Positions 36,303 through 47,724 of a stretch of 64,000 nucleotides of DNA are shown one piece after another; position 1 is the first letter of the stretch, and each line of letters starts with the position of its first letter. Below the pieces are notes generated by a model. That model made no database searches, had not been told where the DNA came from, and was given only the letters and a program-made list of their open reading frames with translations. This stretch comes from Albifimbria verrucaria (lineage: Eukaryota > Ascomycota > Sordariomycetes > Hypocreales > Stachybotryaceae). Location: NCBI GenBank assembly GCA_020081605.1, contig JAHREC010000041.1, positions 1 to 64,000 of the forward strand, given 5' to 3'. A program made the translations under genes and the position numbers.

Positions 36303-37375
36303 TCATTTGCATTTTTCGACCATAACATGCCCCGTGTCCTCGATAAACTTAACAATACCATAATAACCAGATCTTGACGCGTATACCAGTGACGATAACC
36401 CCAGCTGATCTATCGCATTCACATTCACCCCTCCCGTATCTAGGAGGATCTTCACAACAGCCTCTCGACCATGCCTGACGGCCTGTATCAGCGGCGTACG
36501 ACCACAGACGTTTGGCATATCCAACTGCACCCCGTTTAGCTTTCGTGAGAAGATCGACCATGGAACTCAAACCCAGTTCAGCCGCCCAATAGAGTGGTGT
36601 CTGACCGGCTTTACATTGTGAGTTTACATCCACCTTCCCCGTGTCGAGGAGTCTTTTCGCTATGGCTAAGTGATCATACGTAGCAGCGTGTGACAATGGC
36701 GTCTTGCCACTTGCATCTGGGGAATCTAAGTCGGCCTTCCCTGTGCTAATGAGAAGCTCGATCACGAGATCATGGCCCTTCCATGCTGCAATCGACAATG
36801 GCGTTCGTCCATAGCAATCCACGGCATTTAGGTCAGTATCCTCCAGATGTAGAAATCTTTGGGTGAATTGACCACATCCATACGTCGCGGCGATGTGGAG
36901 CGGCGTCGGGTACTTTTTGTTTTCCCAGGTCACATTTCCCGAGCGCAAGAGGAGGTCGACAATGTTATGGTGACGCATCTTCACAGCGTATGATAATGCC
37001 GTCTCATCAAAAAAGTCGACCGCGTTCACGTCCGGCTCTCCCGTTTTCAGGAGCTCCTGCACAACAGCTTCGTGACCATTCATCACAGCCAACGTCAAGG
37101 CTGTCGGTAAGTTTTACCTGCCAGATCTAGAAGTCGCCCTTCGGTTTTGATGATAAAATTGATGGCAGCCGCGTAACCCCTTTCCGCCGCGTACGAAAGT
37201 AAGGTTCGGCTGTGGCTGTCCATCGTATTCACTCCCGATGGCAATGTTATCATGTGCTTGCAGATGCAGCTCTGCATTTGTATGCTGTGGCATAGCATGA
37301 CAGCCAACTGGGGATGTCCAAGTGTTGCAGAATCCTGAGCACTAATTCTACTGGAAGATCAAGCAACAAATCCAT
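36303..37375 (-). CDS. F-box and ankyrin-repeat protein, frame-broken
   Basis: About 355-residue protein. The ATG at 37375 opens MDLLLDLPVELVLRILQHLD, a clear F-box. A frame shift follows, and ankyrin units then appear: SRTLLSYAAERGYAAAINFI, LAVMNGHEAVVQELL, DETALSYAVKMRHHNIVDLL, PTPLHIAATYGCGQFTQRFL, GRTPLSIAAWKGHDLVIELL, GKTPLSHAATYDHLAIAKRL, GQTPLYWAAELGLSSMVDLL, GRTPLIQAVRHGREAVVKIL and SSLVYASRSGYYGIVKFI, about nine repeats. Frame breaks lie at about 37300-37330, 37100 and 36545 (an extra A). The short unit VNAVD/VNAID between repeats is the usual linker. Repeat proteins of this kind mediate protein binding; the partner is unknown. Part of a recognition-like neighbourhood with the HeLo gene upstream. 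Confidence 0.78.
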
Positions 37376-38500
37376 GGCGTCTTTGACTTAGTCCGAGGGC
37401 TGTGCGTTTATGAGTCGAGAGGTCGCATCGTTGCCGCATTTTACTGTAGCTTTGTTGTGTTTATTCAAGTGACTGCTCCCGGAGCAATTTCTCATATATT
37501 TGCTCTTATGTCCCCCTGGTTCCGGTACGGGGCACTCCACCGTTTTGTGAATTCCTCATCTGTCCTAGTTGCTTTCGTACCAGTAATTGGGTGGAGGTTT
37601 GCCTCTGCGATCTAACACCATCCTGGATTTCTGTGGGGTAATCTCTCATTTTGTTCCTTCATATCTCAGGTTTATCGGCGGACCAACTTCCAGCCCACCG
37701 ACGAGAACGGAAGGACTAGATCAAGTCGTAATTTACTCTGCACTCCACCAGGCATTCCCACTGGATAACGATTTATGGTCAATGATGATACGCCCTCGGC
37801 CTCAGTGTGTGTGATGCTGCTCAGGTACAAATCCGTAGACGAGGTGTGTGGCCCACACATATCTTGGTAGTTCGATGCCGCGCGCCTTACTGAGCCAGGT
37901 ACGGCACTACATGCTTAGTTATTACTGTACTTATGAGCCATGAATATGGTTATTAAGATGCCAATTCAGCAGGACTGGTTTGCACTAGCATAGCCTTACG
38001 TTGGGATGGCGCTTTGCCATCATCGCGATTTACCCTGTATCTGGGCTAAACTTCAAGTCTGTGCGAGGTTTTGACTTGAATGTAGAGACAAATAGGCTGC
38101 GAAATTGGATCTGAGAAGCGGTGTCTTGAGATTAGGCGCATATTGCTACCCATCGGATGCCCTCTACTTGATCTCATACTATGGATTCCAGGCATAGTGA
38201 ACGGAAACATGGACGGTCAAGGAGCCAGAATACTCAAGTCCAGAACATTATTCAGGGCCCCACCCAGTTTCACGGCTACGCAACCACAATAGCGTACGGA
38301 TTAAGTCAGCAGTGGTGAGCTGAGTGGTGATGGGCTGAAAAGCAGGTGACTATAAGAGGATTCGCGGACACTGTCAGGATGGTGGCAAAACTGTGGGTTT
38401 GGTAAACTGACTTTCTTACTGTAATGATGAATCGACAATGAATAATATATGAAAAAAATTATGTTACTAGTAGCTTTATCGCCTGCTATTTATTATTGGT
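37376..38500. other. Intergenic with one copy of a dispersed repeat
   Basis: No gene supported. Sequence at 37511-37569 and 37710-37795 recurs at 42975-43117 without the intervening bases. The right end is the 3' flank of the HeLo gene. Confidence 0.5.
37511..37795. repeat. Dispersed repeat, copy A
   Basis: Two blocks, 37511-37569 (containing CCACCGTTTTGTGAATTCCT and CATCTGTCCTAG) and 37710-37795 (containing GACTAGATCAAGT and ACTCCACCAGGCAT), align with copy B at 42975-43117. The roughly 140 bases between the blocks are present only here. Possibly a non-autonomous transposon relic; no terminal repeats could be confirmed. Confidence 0.65.
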
Positions 38501-40535
38501 TTAAGAAGCAAGCGCTCGCGCCATCTCCCGAAGTTTTGTTGTAACGTCTTTATGCAGCGCAAGATAAAAGGTATGAAGAGCCGAAGGCAACTCATCTCTG
38601 CTAATATGCTTCTCTATCTCATCTGCTGTAAGACAACGCTCAATAATATCCCCATAGGCATCGCCTCCTTCATGCGCGGCTTTTTGTAAGTAGAGCGACT
38701 GCTTGGACCCAGGATAGGCAACATGTCGCCATTTACTGGGCAAGATTTATCTATCTCTGCCCCTAGAAGCTGGCTCTTAACCTGCCGGACAATACTCTGT
38801 GTAATTGTAGACGGCCATATATGCAATATATCTTCAATCGGACTCCAGCAAATGACCTCAAGTAATATGATACCTAAACTGTAAAGATCGTAGCATTTTC
38901 GGTATGGATTGACCGCGTCTCCGGACTGCGTGCGTGGATGTCGATACAAATCTAGCAAGAGATTATTGGCCGGCTTGATCGTCATGTCGCCTTCATTGTC
39001 GGGCCTGGATAAGTCAAATCCTGTAATATGAGGTCTACTGAGATCAAATGGGATTGCGTAGCCCTCGAAGAAGATGATGTTGTCACTGCGTAGGCCTTTA
39101 TGCAACCAGTCCACAAGATGAAAGCTTTGCACACATTCGGCTAGAGAGGCCGAGAGTGCAATTCGCTTTGACAAAGGAGGCTTCGCCCCCGAACTAGGAG
39201 ATCACGAAGGGTGGTAAGCTGTGACCTAAGGTTGAACGATAAGGTCTGTTCGAATACAAGGCCAAGCATTGGTTCCACGTCTTCTTCCTCATGCACGATG
39301 TATCCCAAGCAAAGGGGGTCCGGAAACCTAGTGGTAGTTCCTGCATAAAAGGCCTGCCAACATGGAAACTCTCTTCCTGATAAGTCCCTTTTTGTATTCC
39401 TTCGCAAAGCGAGCAGATGCAGAACTCATCCATTCGATCCAGATGGAGCGGCCATTCCAAAGGAATACGGTTCGTTCTTCTAAAAGATTTTGAATTCCGT
39501 ACTTATTTCCCGAGTAGGCCTTGGCTATGGAAGATATGTCGAGTAAAGTATCGGTATTGCTTGTGTCTAATTCATGAAGCAAATTATTGGTTAAGTCGAT
39601 TTTCAGTCTATCCATTTTGATCGCTGTCAAATTTCGGATGTATTCTCTTCTTCTTTCGTCAGCTCCTACGTACTCCTGAATGAAGTTCTGTGTCAACGTC
39701 TGAGATCTACCAGTACCGAGTAAAGTATCACCGCATATATCCGCGCCATGTGGTTGTAGTGCTTCACTGAGTATCTTTAAATCTTTAAGATCAGTGCGAA
39801 TGTGTAGCATTTCCAGATAAGTCCTCTCAAGGCTCTTCTCTAGTTTCGCTACCTGCGAGGAATCTAGAAGCGAAGCGAGGAAAGAGTTGAGATGGCCAAG
39901 CTTGGACAATAAAGCTTCCAGTTTTTTCTGGTCAACAGCAACCCATGAAAATCGTTTGCGATCGGTGAGAACAGTGCCGAGTTTGCGTGCACTGTTGCTC
40001 ACCCGCTCACCAATAGAAGTTAGATTGTTGAGGCGGGAATCTTTCGCTAGTGGAGCTTCTGATTCAGTTCGGAGTTTACCTTTTAGGCTTGTGAACAGCA
40101 ACCTCATTGCATCTGTTTGAGGCTCTTTACTATCATCCCAGTCAATAGTATTATTTTGTGGAACGGAGGAGTTGTATTTTTCTTGAGCCTCTTCGAACGA
40201 CTCCATAGAGTCTTTCATTTCAATCAGCACCGATTGCAAGACAGACGGATTGATCCGGAGGATGGCACACAGTTTGCCGTCGGCTGATAGCAGCTCTGCT
40301 TCACGAACGAAGTTCAGGAATCTCTGCTGCTCCATTTGCAGCCGAACTTGAAGATACCTCAGCGACTCGGGCATTCCGATGGCTTCTGTGAGGAAATGAT
40401 ATTCTAAGGGGCGGTCAGAATCAATCATGCCTGATTACCACCGATCTACTTACTCTTGATGCACTCATCAGTGAGCTGTAACAAAAGTGAGGCTGCGCCC
40501 AGCCCGACTCCCATAATCGATAGTAGTTCGGCCAT
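38501..40535 (-). CDS. HeLo domain fused to pseudokinase
   Basis: About 640-residue protein. HeLo (HET-s/LopB-type) domains drive membrane-targeting cell death in fungal incompatibility. The ATG at 40535 opens MAELLSIMGVGLGAASLLLQ; a 50-bp intron (40404-40453, donor GTAAGT) joins it to YHFLTEAIGMPESLRYLQV and RLQMEQQRFLNF, the HeLo hallmark, followed by helical linker to about 39480. The second half is a kinase fold: CLGYIVHEEEDVEPMLGLVF, IALSASLAECVQSFHLVDWL, HKGLRSDNIIFF, ITGFDLSRP, LYRHPRTQ, YDLYSLGIILLEVICWSPI and a helical end (GGDAYGDIIERCLTADEI). The catalytic loop reads HKG where active kinases have HRD, and the DFG position reads GFD, so it is a pseudokinase. Frame breaks at about 39329, 39180 and 38700-38750. 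Confidence 0.82.
40404..40453 (-). other. HeLo gene intron 1, 50 bp
   Basis: GT-AG intron with donor GTAAGT, branch-like CTGAC and acceptor CCTTAG. It joins LTDECIK to YHFLTEAIG, as in relatives, and fixes the start codon. Confidence 0.8.
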
Positions 40536-41625
40536 TGTCAAAACAAGGAAGGCGATAATGCGAGTCCAATGATCACCGCCGCGGCCAACGAGATTGCAGG
40601 TAGCACAGAACACAGGAGGTCAGGAGAAGTTGCGTTTTTGAAGGAAAGAAACGAGTAATGCTGCCCAGGAGTGATTGCTGATAACTGGTGGCCAATTCCC
40701 ACCCTCCGTCACACGCTGTCAGCAGATATCACAATTGGTGACACCCGTAGACAGTATTCGCGCGAGGCCACCAATGACAGTCTCTCATGTCACATTGGGC
40801 CGCAATCCGGTGCGCGGCGGCAGGCTAAGATGCCAGGTTTCGAGAGTTATGTCACAGACGCGACGAATTCATACAGCCCGTGTTTCCGACGACTACTTGA
40901 AAGCAGACTTGGTCCATTCTCGTAGTATTTTATGGTCATGCCAGGTATCTTAACCAACGGAGCACATTACCATTGTTAGTTTAGACCCTCTAAGCATCTT
41001 AAGCCCACTTCAACTCAAGCCGTTACTCACAAGAGCCTGATTAAGAAGACCCATAGCATTATTGAGTAGTTCGGCGTGTAAAGAAAACCACTCGATCTAT
41101 TCATTGAGTCAAAAAATGAAACCCAGTCATGTCCTATGCAGGTAGAGTGATCTCCATACGACAGAAGGCTATAGCCTAGCAAGCACTGAACTGAAGTTTT
41201 GAACGCATGGGTAGCAAAAGCTACGGGAAAGGTTAACTGCACCCCAGGTAAACCAGGAAGAGATACTAGGGAAGTTTGGATCTCCTCTGTAGCAATCATC
41301 AGACCTTGGGGAACATAAGCTTGTAGAGCAAATTGCCGTGCTATTGGCCAAGACCGATTGCCAAGATAGAACCTTAGAAACAATCAAATTGGGTACCTGG
41401 CTAGGACCTTTAGTTACCTATGCAAAAGAATGCTAACTATCAATCCATAGACCGATAGCCTCTAAGCATGTTCACTCAGGGTTGCATTCGTTGCTCTTGA
41501 GTGTAAACAAGACACAGATTGGTCGACGGTGGCGGGAGGAAAGTGAAAAGAATTGCTAAGTAAAGCTCACCGGTCCGGAATATAAGCGGTATATACTGAT
41601 GGCTGGGAAACACGGTAATGTGACG
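40536..41625. other. Intergenic, nothing recognised
   Basis: The left part is the HeLo gene's promoter region. The minus frame at 41027-41383 has no family signature. Confidence 0.45.
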
Positions 41626-42651
41626 CTAATCATCTATCTCCACACTATCAACGCTCGGCTCCCAGCTCATTCTAGACAAAATATGACGCCATGGCATGGC
41701 ATCCCAATGCAACCTTATCCTTTGTACAATTTTATCGAGGCATCGCCTAAGTAGTTTCATGCTTAGGAGCCGAATTGGTTGAACCTGTTCCTCTAACAGG
41801 CTCGGGTGATGAAAGTTAAGAACCACACCTAAATATCTAAATGAGGATATTCTAGCGCTGCTTTCGAAAATTCAATCACAGCTGTCTTGTGATTCAAGTA
41901 CAATATCGAGTCCTTCCTTCCTTTCTGTCTAGGTTCCATGCATAGCTCGCATCCGGAATAGTATAATGCTGTGGGATGCTCTGAATAAATGTTTATAAGT
42001 CAATCATATCAATGTGCATCGACGTGAGAGAGGGCAGAGGATTTTCCGAGGGGTTGTTTCGCGTATCTCTGAGCAGTTCCTTGAAGCGAATGGAGCTTCA
42101 TGAAGCTGAGGGTCTCTGCAGCTGCCGTGGGTGGGAGACTGTTTCAGCCGAAGGTTGAACGTGCGACGAGGGTCCCCATCTAGAGACCAATCGTATTGGC
42201 GATGGAACTTGTAACAGCGATGCTGGTGACCAGAATATTGTGTGACGATGTGCAGGTTGACATGCTTGATTTTGTTGCGAAACTCAGCCTTGAGCTTGGC
42301 AAAGTTGCGGAGAGCTTGTGGGGTAGTAAAGGTAAACTCATTTTCCTCCCACAAGATTTTGCTTCCCTCGGTGTAGTTGGCTTTGCAAGTTGCGAGGAGA
42401 TGGATGGCAACTTGATCTCCGGCCTTGCTCTCCTTCTCAGCCAGATTCTCGGAGGTAAGTGGTCAAAGTGGATCAATAATGGGATATCGACTGGTCATAG
42501 CGGGCTTGATGATTCGTAACCAGAGCTCATTTGGAAGATATACGCGGCGGGCCTTGGTAGGGTCCTTGGTGGCAACATGAGTCGATGCGGCGGTAGACCA
42601 TGCGATGTCATCTTCTCGCAAAACCCGCTTCATTGGTGGGGTTCTCCTCAT
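41626..42651 (-). pseudogene. F-box-like protein relic
   Basis: The ATG at 42651 opens MRRTPPMKRVLREDDIAWST followed by VYLPNELWLRIIKPAM, an F-box-like start. A TGA at 42463-42465 interrupts the frame, which continues unchanged with TSENLAEKESKAGDQVAIHL, LATCKANYTEGSKILWEEN and FAKLKAEFRNKIKHVNLHIV, as in fungal F-box-like proteins. After about 42250 the frame shifts; FKELLRDTRNNPSENPLPSL and, near 41700, DKIVQRIRLHWDAMPWRHIL with SWEPSVDSVEIDD look like its C-terminal half. The stop is a base substitution, not an indel, and no usable intron removes it, so real decay is more likely here than at other loci. Length about 300 residues if whole. Confidence 0.5.
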
Positions 42652-44476
42652 TCAGTGACTGGCTGCTTCTGTGAAGAGGATGAGTGTACACAGCCTTCGC
42701 ATGGCCCTTGTTTTCCTCACCCTCCGACAGGGAGACTGTCTGCTATTGGGTTGAGCAACGAGTTGTTTAGTGCGGAATTAAACTCACTTCGAAAGGCATG
42801 GTCGATGCAGATGCTCACTCCTTGCGGTTGCTTGTGCTCTTAATCCAGCAGCCATCAGCAGGGACGATAAGTGCGGGGATGATGAGGTGAGGTTGGCGGA
42901 CGGTGAGAGGAGCTGTTGGGTGTGTGTCGACGAACCTAAGATTCACGAGCCTTCGTTAGATGGACTGCCCCAGTTACCCCCTGGTGCCGTCTGTGGTATT
43001 CCACCGTTTTGTTAATTCCTCATCTGTCCTAGAAGCACTAGACTAAGTGGGCAATTTACCTTATACTCCACCAGACGTATCCACCAGGTATTGACTTATG
43101 ATGAATGACGATACAAGCTAACCTGTTTACAGTGAACAAAGAAAGACAAACGGCCCGTCAAAGGTGGGGATTTGGATTTGGAAGAGGATATGGGACCATA
43201 ACAATTGTTCACGTTTGCGAAGCAGGAACCTGTCATGTGCTCTGAGTCATGTCGGATGGACTTGTCCTAGGGGATATCTGCTAAACCCTGTATTTGGGGC
43301 CCTTAGTATCCTGTCAACTATATTTTGGCGATGATCTCTTTAGCTTTGCAGGCTTAAGACGTTGTTTTTTCAAACATGCATTGTCAATTGTTTGCTTACC
43401 GTAGTTTCATCGTACAGTACAGTGTAGGGTAGAAATCGGTTTACAACGTTTCGGTAAGCAGCTGCTTCAGATAGATACCTGTCCTTCGAATTCATGTTTG
43501 CCGAGCGTAACCAATTGGGCCATCCTTCTTAATAAACGTACCAGGTGATCCTGTTGACTGTGTTGTCTGCGCCTCCAACGTTCCAGCCCCTGCCAGTGCT
43601 GGGCGAATTGTAGGTAACTCCACCTTCATGCAGAGCCCCCTAAGTACGGAACCACTGAAGCGGTTTGACATGAACGGTCCATAAGATACTGTATGCTTGA
43701 TTCGGGCTGAGATTTTACTCATCTGCGGATGCTTTTAGGTTGCCAGCGGTGCTGGCTAACCATTACCATTCTTGAATGTCTGAAGATCCGACTTGCGCCC
43801 TCGACGTGGCCCCTTACATTTCGTCTATTTGAGATGTCTATTAATTTTCCTTAGAATTAAGAACCGTCTACAGAATTGCTAGACTGTATCTGACCCCGAC
43901 GCCAGTTGATCTACGACATTGTACCAGGCAGAACTTATCAGAGCCACGTTTACTCTAATCTCATAGTGATGACAGTGCTCATAAGCTTCCCCTTCGACGT
44001 GTACCTAGCGGATGTTTCCATCCAGTTGGCCATTTATTTAAAGAAGCCTCACTGCATGCGCGTGTTGTTATGAAGAGGCGCAAGATTGGTTGACTTCGGG
44101 TTCTAGATGAGCTCCCAAGGAGTCCAAGTTACTTATCAGACTTGATTCATTTAACATTTCAGTGTATCCTTGTAAGTCGTTCCAATTTTCCTGCAAGCAC
44201 GAATTACACGATCCCTGTTTCTTTGCACCTCGCGCTTTCTCTGCAATCGGTGGGACCCTATGTACTCGGGCTAAAAGCAGCGCCCTCCTTTGTCTTCCAT
44301 GAGCACTAGCTCAAGAGCTTCCATTTCACAGACATACTTGGCTCAATTAACAATCTGGCAAGACTGGATATCACGACACGCTAAGGATTTTTGGAACCCA
44401 TATTGCTCCACACAGGTTATGGGGAACGATAAGAAGAGACTGAAAATGAAAGCCGTGGAATGGATGTTTGAACTTC
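42652..44476. other. Intergenic with dispersed repeat copy B
   Basis: No gene supported; the frame at 43492-43722 (-) has no known relative. Copy B of the dispersed repeat is at 42975-43117. The right end is the promoter region of the monooxygenase. Confidence 0.45.
42975..43117. repeat. Dispersed repeat, copy B (internally deleted)
   Basis: Aligns with 37511-37569 and 37710-37795 in the same orientation, but the two blocks are directly joined here, as in an internal-deletion derivative. Confidence 0.65.
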
Positions 44477-44484
44477 TATAAATA
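44477..44484 (+). promoter_or_regulatory. TATA box of the monooxygenase
   Basis: TATAAATA lies about 90 bases upstream of the ATG at 44573, a normal distance for a fungal core promoter, followed by a pyrimidine-rich leader. Confidence 0.55.
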
Positions 44485-44572
44485 TGGTTATAGAAGCATT
44501 CATCAAGGGATTTAATTTACACATTTCTGACTATCATTGATCTCATTTGCTCAGTTCACCTAATTTAGCAAC

Positions 44573-45994
44573 ATGACACTGGACGGGGATACCAGCGACC
44601 AGTGTGATGGCACATCCTTGGAGATTGCCATCATTGGCGGTGGTGTGGTTGGCATCTGCGCAGCACGAGCCCTTGACGTGCGCAACCTATCGGTTACTGT
44701 CTACGAACAAGCCAGCAAGATCAAGGATATCGGCGTCGGTATCGGCTTTCTAAGCAAGATCGTGGAGTGCATGGGTGCACTTGATCAGCAAATTGTGGAA
44801 CAGCTAAACAAAATCTCATTTCACATACCTAACATTCAGTGGGTGGATGGCACGCACCAAGAGGATATTCGCCTTCGAGATGTAGACAAACTTCCCGATA
44901 TGGTCTTGTCGGGGCGAGCCGTCGAGCTGTCTGTTTGTAAGCGATCTGAATTCATTGCTGGGATGCTGTCATTACTGCCGAAACGTCGTTTGAAGTTGAA
45001 GAAGCGCCTCGTCAAACTTGAACAAAAAGGCACCGGAAAGGTCTCCATGGAATTTGCAGACGGTTCGGTGGCCGAAGCAGACGCAGGTAGGTACTGGCTG
45101 ATGTCTCTTCGTTGACTCTTTGTCGATGTGTATCGGGGCTCTAATAAAAGAAATAATAGTCATCGGCTGTGATGGCATCAAATCCAGCGTGCGTCGAATA
45201 GTCGTTGGTGAAGGCGACCCGAGTGCAGTTGCACATTTTGCCAAAGAGAGTGCATACCGCTGCCTCATTCCTATGGAGAAAGTGAAGCAAGTCATGGGTC
45301 CCTACGCTCGCGAGATGATATGGTGGCTGGGTCCCGGCGCAAATTTGGTGTCGTACCCGATAGCCGATAACAAGTTCCTCAATGTGGGAGCCTTCGTGAA
45401 GCAAGACGATTGGCCTGCAGGGAGCACTCACACAGTCAAGGGCTCCAAGGAAGACTTGGTCAAGGCGTTCGCTGATTTCGGCCCCTAATTCGGGGTCTTG
45501 TGGAGACGTTTCCCGAGGAGCTCAACCGGTGGGCCATGTTCGACACGCTGAAACACCCGCTCAGGAGCTACGCAGATGGACAGGTGGCACTGATGGGCGA
45601 TGCGGCGCATGCTTCGACTCCTCATCACGGGGCAGGGGCGGGCATGGGTATGGAAGACGCGCTCGTGATGGTGACGATGCTTGAGGAGGCGGCACTGGTA
45701 CTTGCAGCCAGCAAAGCGTCCAAACCGGCGGTGCTGACAGAAGCGTTCAAGGCGTATGACGAGGCTCGACGCGAACGATCACAGTGGGTAGTGGCCAGCA
45801 GTCGAAGGCAGGGGGCGCTGGGCAAGTGGGATATCCCAGAGTACGGCCAAAATATGTACAAGTTGATGGAGGACACCCAATTGCGCATGGACCGACTGGG
45901 AAATTTTGATTGGAAAAATATGGTTAACGGAGCCGTCGAGGACTTCAAACAGAGGCTACAAGAGGCTGGTATTGTGGGACAGGGATCGTTGTGA
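44573..45994 (+). CDS. FAD-dependent monooxygenase (salicylate hydroxylase-like)
   Basis: About 450-residue group A flavin monooxygenase, probably an NAD(P)H-dependent aromatic hydroxylase of the salicylate hydroxylase type; the substrate is unknown. The ATG at 44573 follows a TATA box. The GxGxxG Rossmann motif is IAIIGGGVVGICAARAL (about residues 19-35), then VTVYEQASKIKDIGVGIGF. The DG motif VIGCDGIKSSVRR is rebuilt across a 73-bp intron (45087-45159, donor GTAGGT, branch CTAATAA). The GD motif is VALMGDAAHASTPHHGAGAG followed by GMEDALVM. At 45482-45485 a run of four C breaks the frame: the first part ends FADFGP and the next starts IRGLVETFPEELNRW, where relatives have a continuous PLI/RGL. 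One missing C explains it. No signal peptide; expected in the cytosol. No neighbouring biosynthetic genes. Confidence 0.85.
45087..45159 (+). other. Monooxygenase intron, 73 bp
   Basis: GT-AG intron with a clear CTAATAA branch site 13-20 bases before the AG. Splicing joins AEADA to VIGCDG, the conserved DG motif. Confidence 0.85.
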
Positions 45995-46875
45995 ACTATC
46001 CGATTGTTCGGCTAATCACTCCTTTCGCTCATAAATGCTGGTGGCAAGCCTTCAGTCGCTGTCGAATTCAACATCAAGTGACATCTAGGTTGACCAAGAG
46101 TCAAAGGCTGCACTGCAAAGCTCTCAGTATTCTGTAGGATGAAGGGGTTTTTGCGTTCCCTGATGATGGCATATCGTACGATTGGGGTTCGCCTTCTTGA
46201 CAGCTCGTAACTCGGCACCGCTCTCGTTTCTCGGAAACAGATAGGATGGCTCGCACACAAGGTGCATGCATCCTACGTCCTTCCTTCTATTTCTAAGCAC
46301 AAGGCAAGCACAAGGCAGCTCACTACGTGTTCAGACAGTCCTATCCAAACCGAGACGACTCGGCATGGCTTTCTTTAGAGAGGCGATCGCCCATGGTTAC
46401 CTAGATCATGCATTTTGTTGGCCCAACGGTCTACAAGTTAAAACAAAGCTCTTTCGAAATCACAGCATAAGCAGGCGAGGAGATGGCCTGCCACTACCAC
46501 GGCGTTATGTTTACAATCCAAGCACTTATACCGCTGATACGTACTTATAGCATTCTCAATGACCTTGTCGAAACCGCCATGGAACGGGATTTCGTTCCTG
46601 CCAGACGCACACCAAAACAAGCCTACATTATGAATGATACGGAAGGGTTCGGGACCGCGAAATAAGGGCCTTTCAATACCTACGGCTCCTTTGCAACGAC
46701 GCCGAAGGCCTTCACCATGCGGCGCACGGCTATATTCAATATTCAAGCGTCATCATATAGTATGTTGGCATGTCAAATAACTTACCCCCTGACGTTCTAC
46801 GGTAGGCAGCATTATAGCACCGCCCATCTCTGTTTAAACTGTCAACAGTCTTCCAGCTTTACTGAGCTTTTTATA

Positions 46876-46908
46876 TATTTTATTTTGTTTTATTTTGTTT
46901 CATTTCAA
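46876..46908. repeat. ATTTTGTTTT-type simple repeat
   Basis: Near-tandem pentamer/decamer units of TATTTTATTTTG/GTTTTATTTTG in a T-rich tract. Confidence 0.7.
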
Positions 46909-47496
46909 CAATATACGGGTGTGGCTATCCCTCAACACCACAAATGTCACAAAGTAAGCACCGTGATGGTTTCAATTTTGCGCCTGTCAGGATTTTTACC
47001 TCGGTGGGGGCCATGAACAGGGAAGGATTGGGCGCCACACATCAATGAATCCAGACCTATCGGCTGCTGTATCGTCTTCCTCTTGCCTCTCTCACATTTC
47101 ACATTAGACTTTCAGCTGAGCCTCCTCAACCACAATTACCCGCCCTTGCCGCCTGCAAATAATCTTCGGCCTTGTGCCGTGATTGGGCAGATTGGTGGCT
47201 GGGTGCCTGTTTTGTCTCCGCCCGCATGCATGCTCATGAAACCATAGGCGGGGTGGCGGAGTTATACAAGTCGGGATTTTACAAGCCATTTGCGATGTAT
47301 CATAATAACTACAGTCCAGGAGGATATCTGAGCACCGAAAAACAAATACTCTCACCAATCACAAGCATCCGACTCTTCCACCCGGTGTGCACGGTTCGCT
47401 TCATCATGACATGATCAGACGCCACCGGCAGCCTGCCCCGGATTGACCTGTCTGCCTTACCTTCATGCTCTGCTCAGCCCCAAAGCCTGGAATTTC

Positions 47497-47640
47497 TATA
47501 TAAGAGAGGAAGTATTCGCATCCATAGATCAATTCAGCATCTCAAACCCAGTCATCGCGTCAGTACCACTTCATCAATTCCCTGTTATCGCAAGCTTTTA
47601 TTTTTCATAAGCTAACGTATTGCTACTTGCTTGCATCAGG
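47497..47640 (+). promoter_or_regulatory. Promoter-like segment without gene
   Basis: TTCTATATAAGAGAGG at about 47496-47511 is followed by a CA- and CT-rich leader (CATCTCAAACCCAGTCATC) as in fungal promoters, but no protein-like frame follows within 500 bases. It could drive a non-coding RNA or a lost gene. Confidence 0.3.
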
Positions 47641-47685
47641 CTTATTTTGCCGCTGTACCAGTAGTCAGTCGGTAACCCAGGCAGG

Positions 47686-47724
47686 CGGTCGACATCCCAT
47701 GACTCGCGATTGGGATGTCGACCG
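47686..47724. repeat. Perfect 14-bp inverted repeat with 11-nt loop
   Basis: CGGTCGACATCCCA (47686-47699) is followed after TGACTCGCGAT by its exact reverse complement (47711-47724). It could be a hairpin or a dimeric binding site; no flanking duplication is seen. Confidence 0.8.

Noticed and set aside
38501..40535. Reading the HeLo locus as four separate genes
   Set aside because: The motifs of one kinase fold run in order through adjacent frames with no space for promoters or terminators.
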